Assembly: GCA_017519415.1 (NCBI GenBank)
Contig: JAFWSI010000002.1
Location: 1 to 32,450, forward strand
Source of the DNA: Ruminococcus sp.
GTDB lineage: Bacteria; Bacillota; Clostridia; Oscillospirales; Ruminococcaceae
Direction of reading: 5' to 3'
Length of the DNA stretch: 32,450 nucleotides
Shown: in pieces, positions 31,511 through 32,450 of the stretch
Layout: each line of letters opens with the position of its first letter
How positions within the stretch are numbered: the stretch's first letter is position 1
Notes under the pieces: generated by a model
The model's input: the letters and a program-made list of their open reading frames with translations, nothing else
What the model was told of the DNA's origin: nothing
The model's database searches: none
Position numbers and translations under genes: made by a program

Positions 31511-32283
31511 TTGTAACGAACACACTTTAAGAGAACTTTAACCTTAGTAGCTACTATTATTATGGCAGCTACACCTTTCGCCGGCTGTGGAAATGATAAG
31601 AAGGAATCATCTTCCAAGGCTGACGAAACAACAGCAGAGCCCGGATGAAGGCTCTATCAATCCCTTTTTAAAGGCGGACGGCAAGGAGTTCACAGTTGCT
31701 GCTTCTAAGGCAGACAACGTTCCTTACGTCATCGCTCGGCGGAAGGGTCATAGCTTCGATGAAATTGTAAAGAAGCTTTTAGACGGTAAGTTTTCTGGCA
31801 TATCCTGCAACTGCATGGATTACTTCGTATCTATATGAGACTTCGGTGGCTTTGTTCTCTGCGCATTATGCGGTTATGATGAGGATAAGGACGAAGGCGA
31901 CGCTCAGTATGACAAGCGGGCTGTATATGAAGACTCTCAGGTATTCATACCGTGGAGGGGCATGGATGGTTGTTAATCCCGGTACAGATAATGATAACGA
32001 AGTTCGTGAGTTCATCCTTCCCATTGCATCTGACGAGGCTCAGATGCCTTCATACGTTAAGGTTAAACCTGAGTATGTAAACAACACAAAGGCTATGGAT
32101 GATCTTATTGCTGGCAACCCAGTATTTAACGAGAAGATTTCCGGCAAGTTCAAGGAAGGCCAGAACTACTTCGCAGCACTTGAAAAGTGTGCTCTTGAGA
32201 AGGGCGAGGTAACCGGCTCACTCTCAAGCGGCAGACAGGAGATGCTCGAGTCTATAGTTAACAACGTTCTTTTCAGTCTGTAA
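31511..32283 (+). pseudogene. Decayed sugar-binding lipoprotein of an ABC transporter
   Basis: The pieces form one solute-binding lipoprotein spread over all three frames. A signal peptide and lipobox (IIMAATPFAGCGNDKK, 31511-31645) begin with TTG TAA where ATG AAA would be expected. The middle part (about 31641-31838) gives EGSINPFLKADGKEFTV and [14 protein letters not shown], has an in-frame TGA at 31836, and continues with [18 protein letters not shown]. The last part (about 31955-32283) gives [27 protein letters not shown] and [12 protein letters not shown], typical of carbohydrate-binding proteins. At about 257 codons it is far shorter than the usual 400 or more, so there is an internal deletion. 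It lies directly upstream of an apparently intact lipoprotein gene of similar type, so it may be a dead duplicate. Confidence 0.8.
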
Positions 32284-32330
32284 AGGCTGTAAGAAAATAT
32301 CAAATTTTTATAATTTGGAGGTCAAGAAAA

Positions 32331-32450
32331 ATGAAAAAGGCATTATCAATCATTTCAGCATTAGCACTTCTTGCAACAGCTACAGCTTGTGGTTCAAAAG
32401 AAGGAACAAGCAGCAGCGCACCTGCTGATCCCAGCAGCAAGACAGAAGAT
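32331..32450 (+). CDS. Lipoprotein, probably ABC-transporter solute-binding protein (N-terminus only)
   Basis: Only 40 residues are inside the window. They form a lipoprotein signal peptide (MKKALSIISALALLATATAC, lipidation Cys at residue 20) and a Ser/Thr-rich linker (GSKEGTSSSAPADPSSK). This is typical of extracellular sugar-binding proteins, and the decayed upstream gene supports that reading. The start ATG at 32331 has TTGGAGG seven bases upstream. The function is inferred from context because the binding domain lies beyond the window. Confidence 0.7.
   Translation, partial: MKKALSIISALALLATATACGSKEGTSSSAPADPSSKTED

Overview
The window looks like a chromosomal segment of an anaerobic, probably cellulolytic Ruminococcus-like Firmicute (Oscillospiraceae). 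The evidence is a papain-like protease ending in a two-repeat dockerin (26966-30178), a forespore sigma factor of the SigG type (10362-11135), strong Shine-Dalgarno sites, many TTGACA/TATAAT promoters with 17-bp spacing, and acetate kinase. The genus is inferred; no 16S rRNA gene lies in the window and I saw no tRNA, rRNA or CRISPR array.

Layout. 1-1053 (minus) is a secreted transglutaminase-like protein cut by the window edge. 1380-2654 (plus) is a MocR-type aspartate aminotransferase. A minus-strand operon follows: RlmB/TrmH rRNA methyltransferase, a polytopic protein that looks like a P1B-type ATPase with its catalytic loops destroyed, and a LytR-CpsA-Psr cell-wall ligase (7537 down to 2736). 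Further minus-strand units are a membrane-anchored metallophosphoesterase, an NfeD plus SPFH pair, SigG, and a pyridoxal kinase. An AraC regulator diverges from the kinase, followed by a DUF3737 beta-helix protein. Acetate kinase (minus) diverges from a seven-gene plus-strand run, 15728-22234: tmcAL, a C39-like lipoprotein, a HAD phosphatase, mnmA, an isochorismatase-GNAT fusion, a TrmN6-like methyltransferase and rsmI. A second plus-strand run, 22434-26818, holds a PHP phosphoesterase, a DUF218 membrane protein, a small unknown, and a sugar isomerase/epimerase domain fused to an acyl-CoA synthetase. The dockerin protease has its own promoter.

From about 30180 the sequence changes character. 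It becomes AT-rich, with a DUF2726 gene split by a frameshift exactly at an A AAA AAT heptamer, then about 650 bp without a confident gene, then a sugar-binding lipoprotein gene broken in all three frames. The window ends at the start of an apparently intact solute-binding lipoprotein.

How the parts fit. Five genes modify RNA (RlmB, TmcAL, MnmA, TrmN6-like, RsmI), so much of the window is translation housekeeping. TmcAL consumes acetate, and acetate kinase is its divergent neighbour. The best candidates for undescribed biology are the degenerate P-type ATPase next to a cell-wall ligase, the epimerase-acyl-CoA synthetase fusion, the isochorismatase-GNAT fusion, and the possible programmed frameshift in the DUF2726 gene. 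All functional claims rest on motif recognition by eye; no database search was run.
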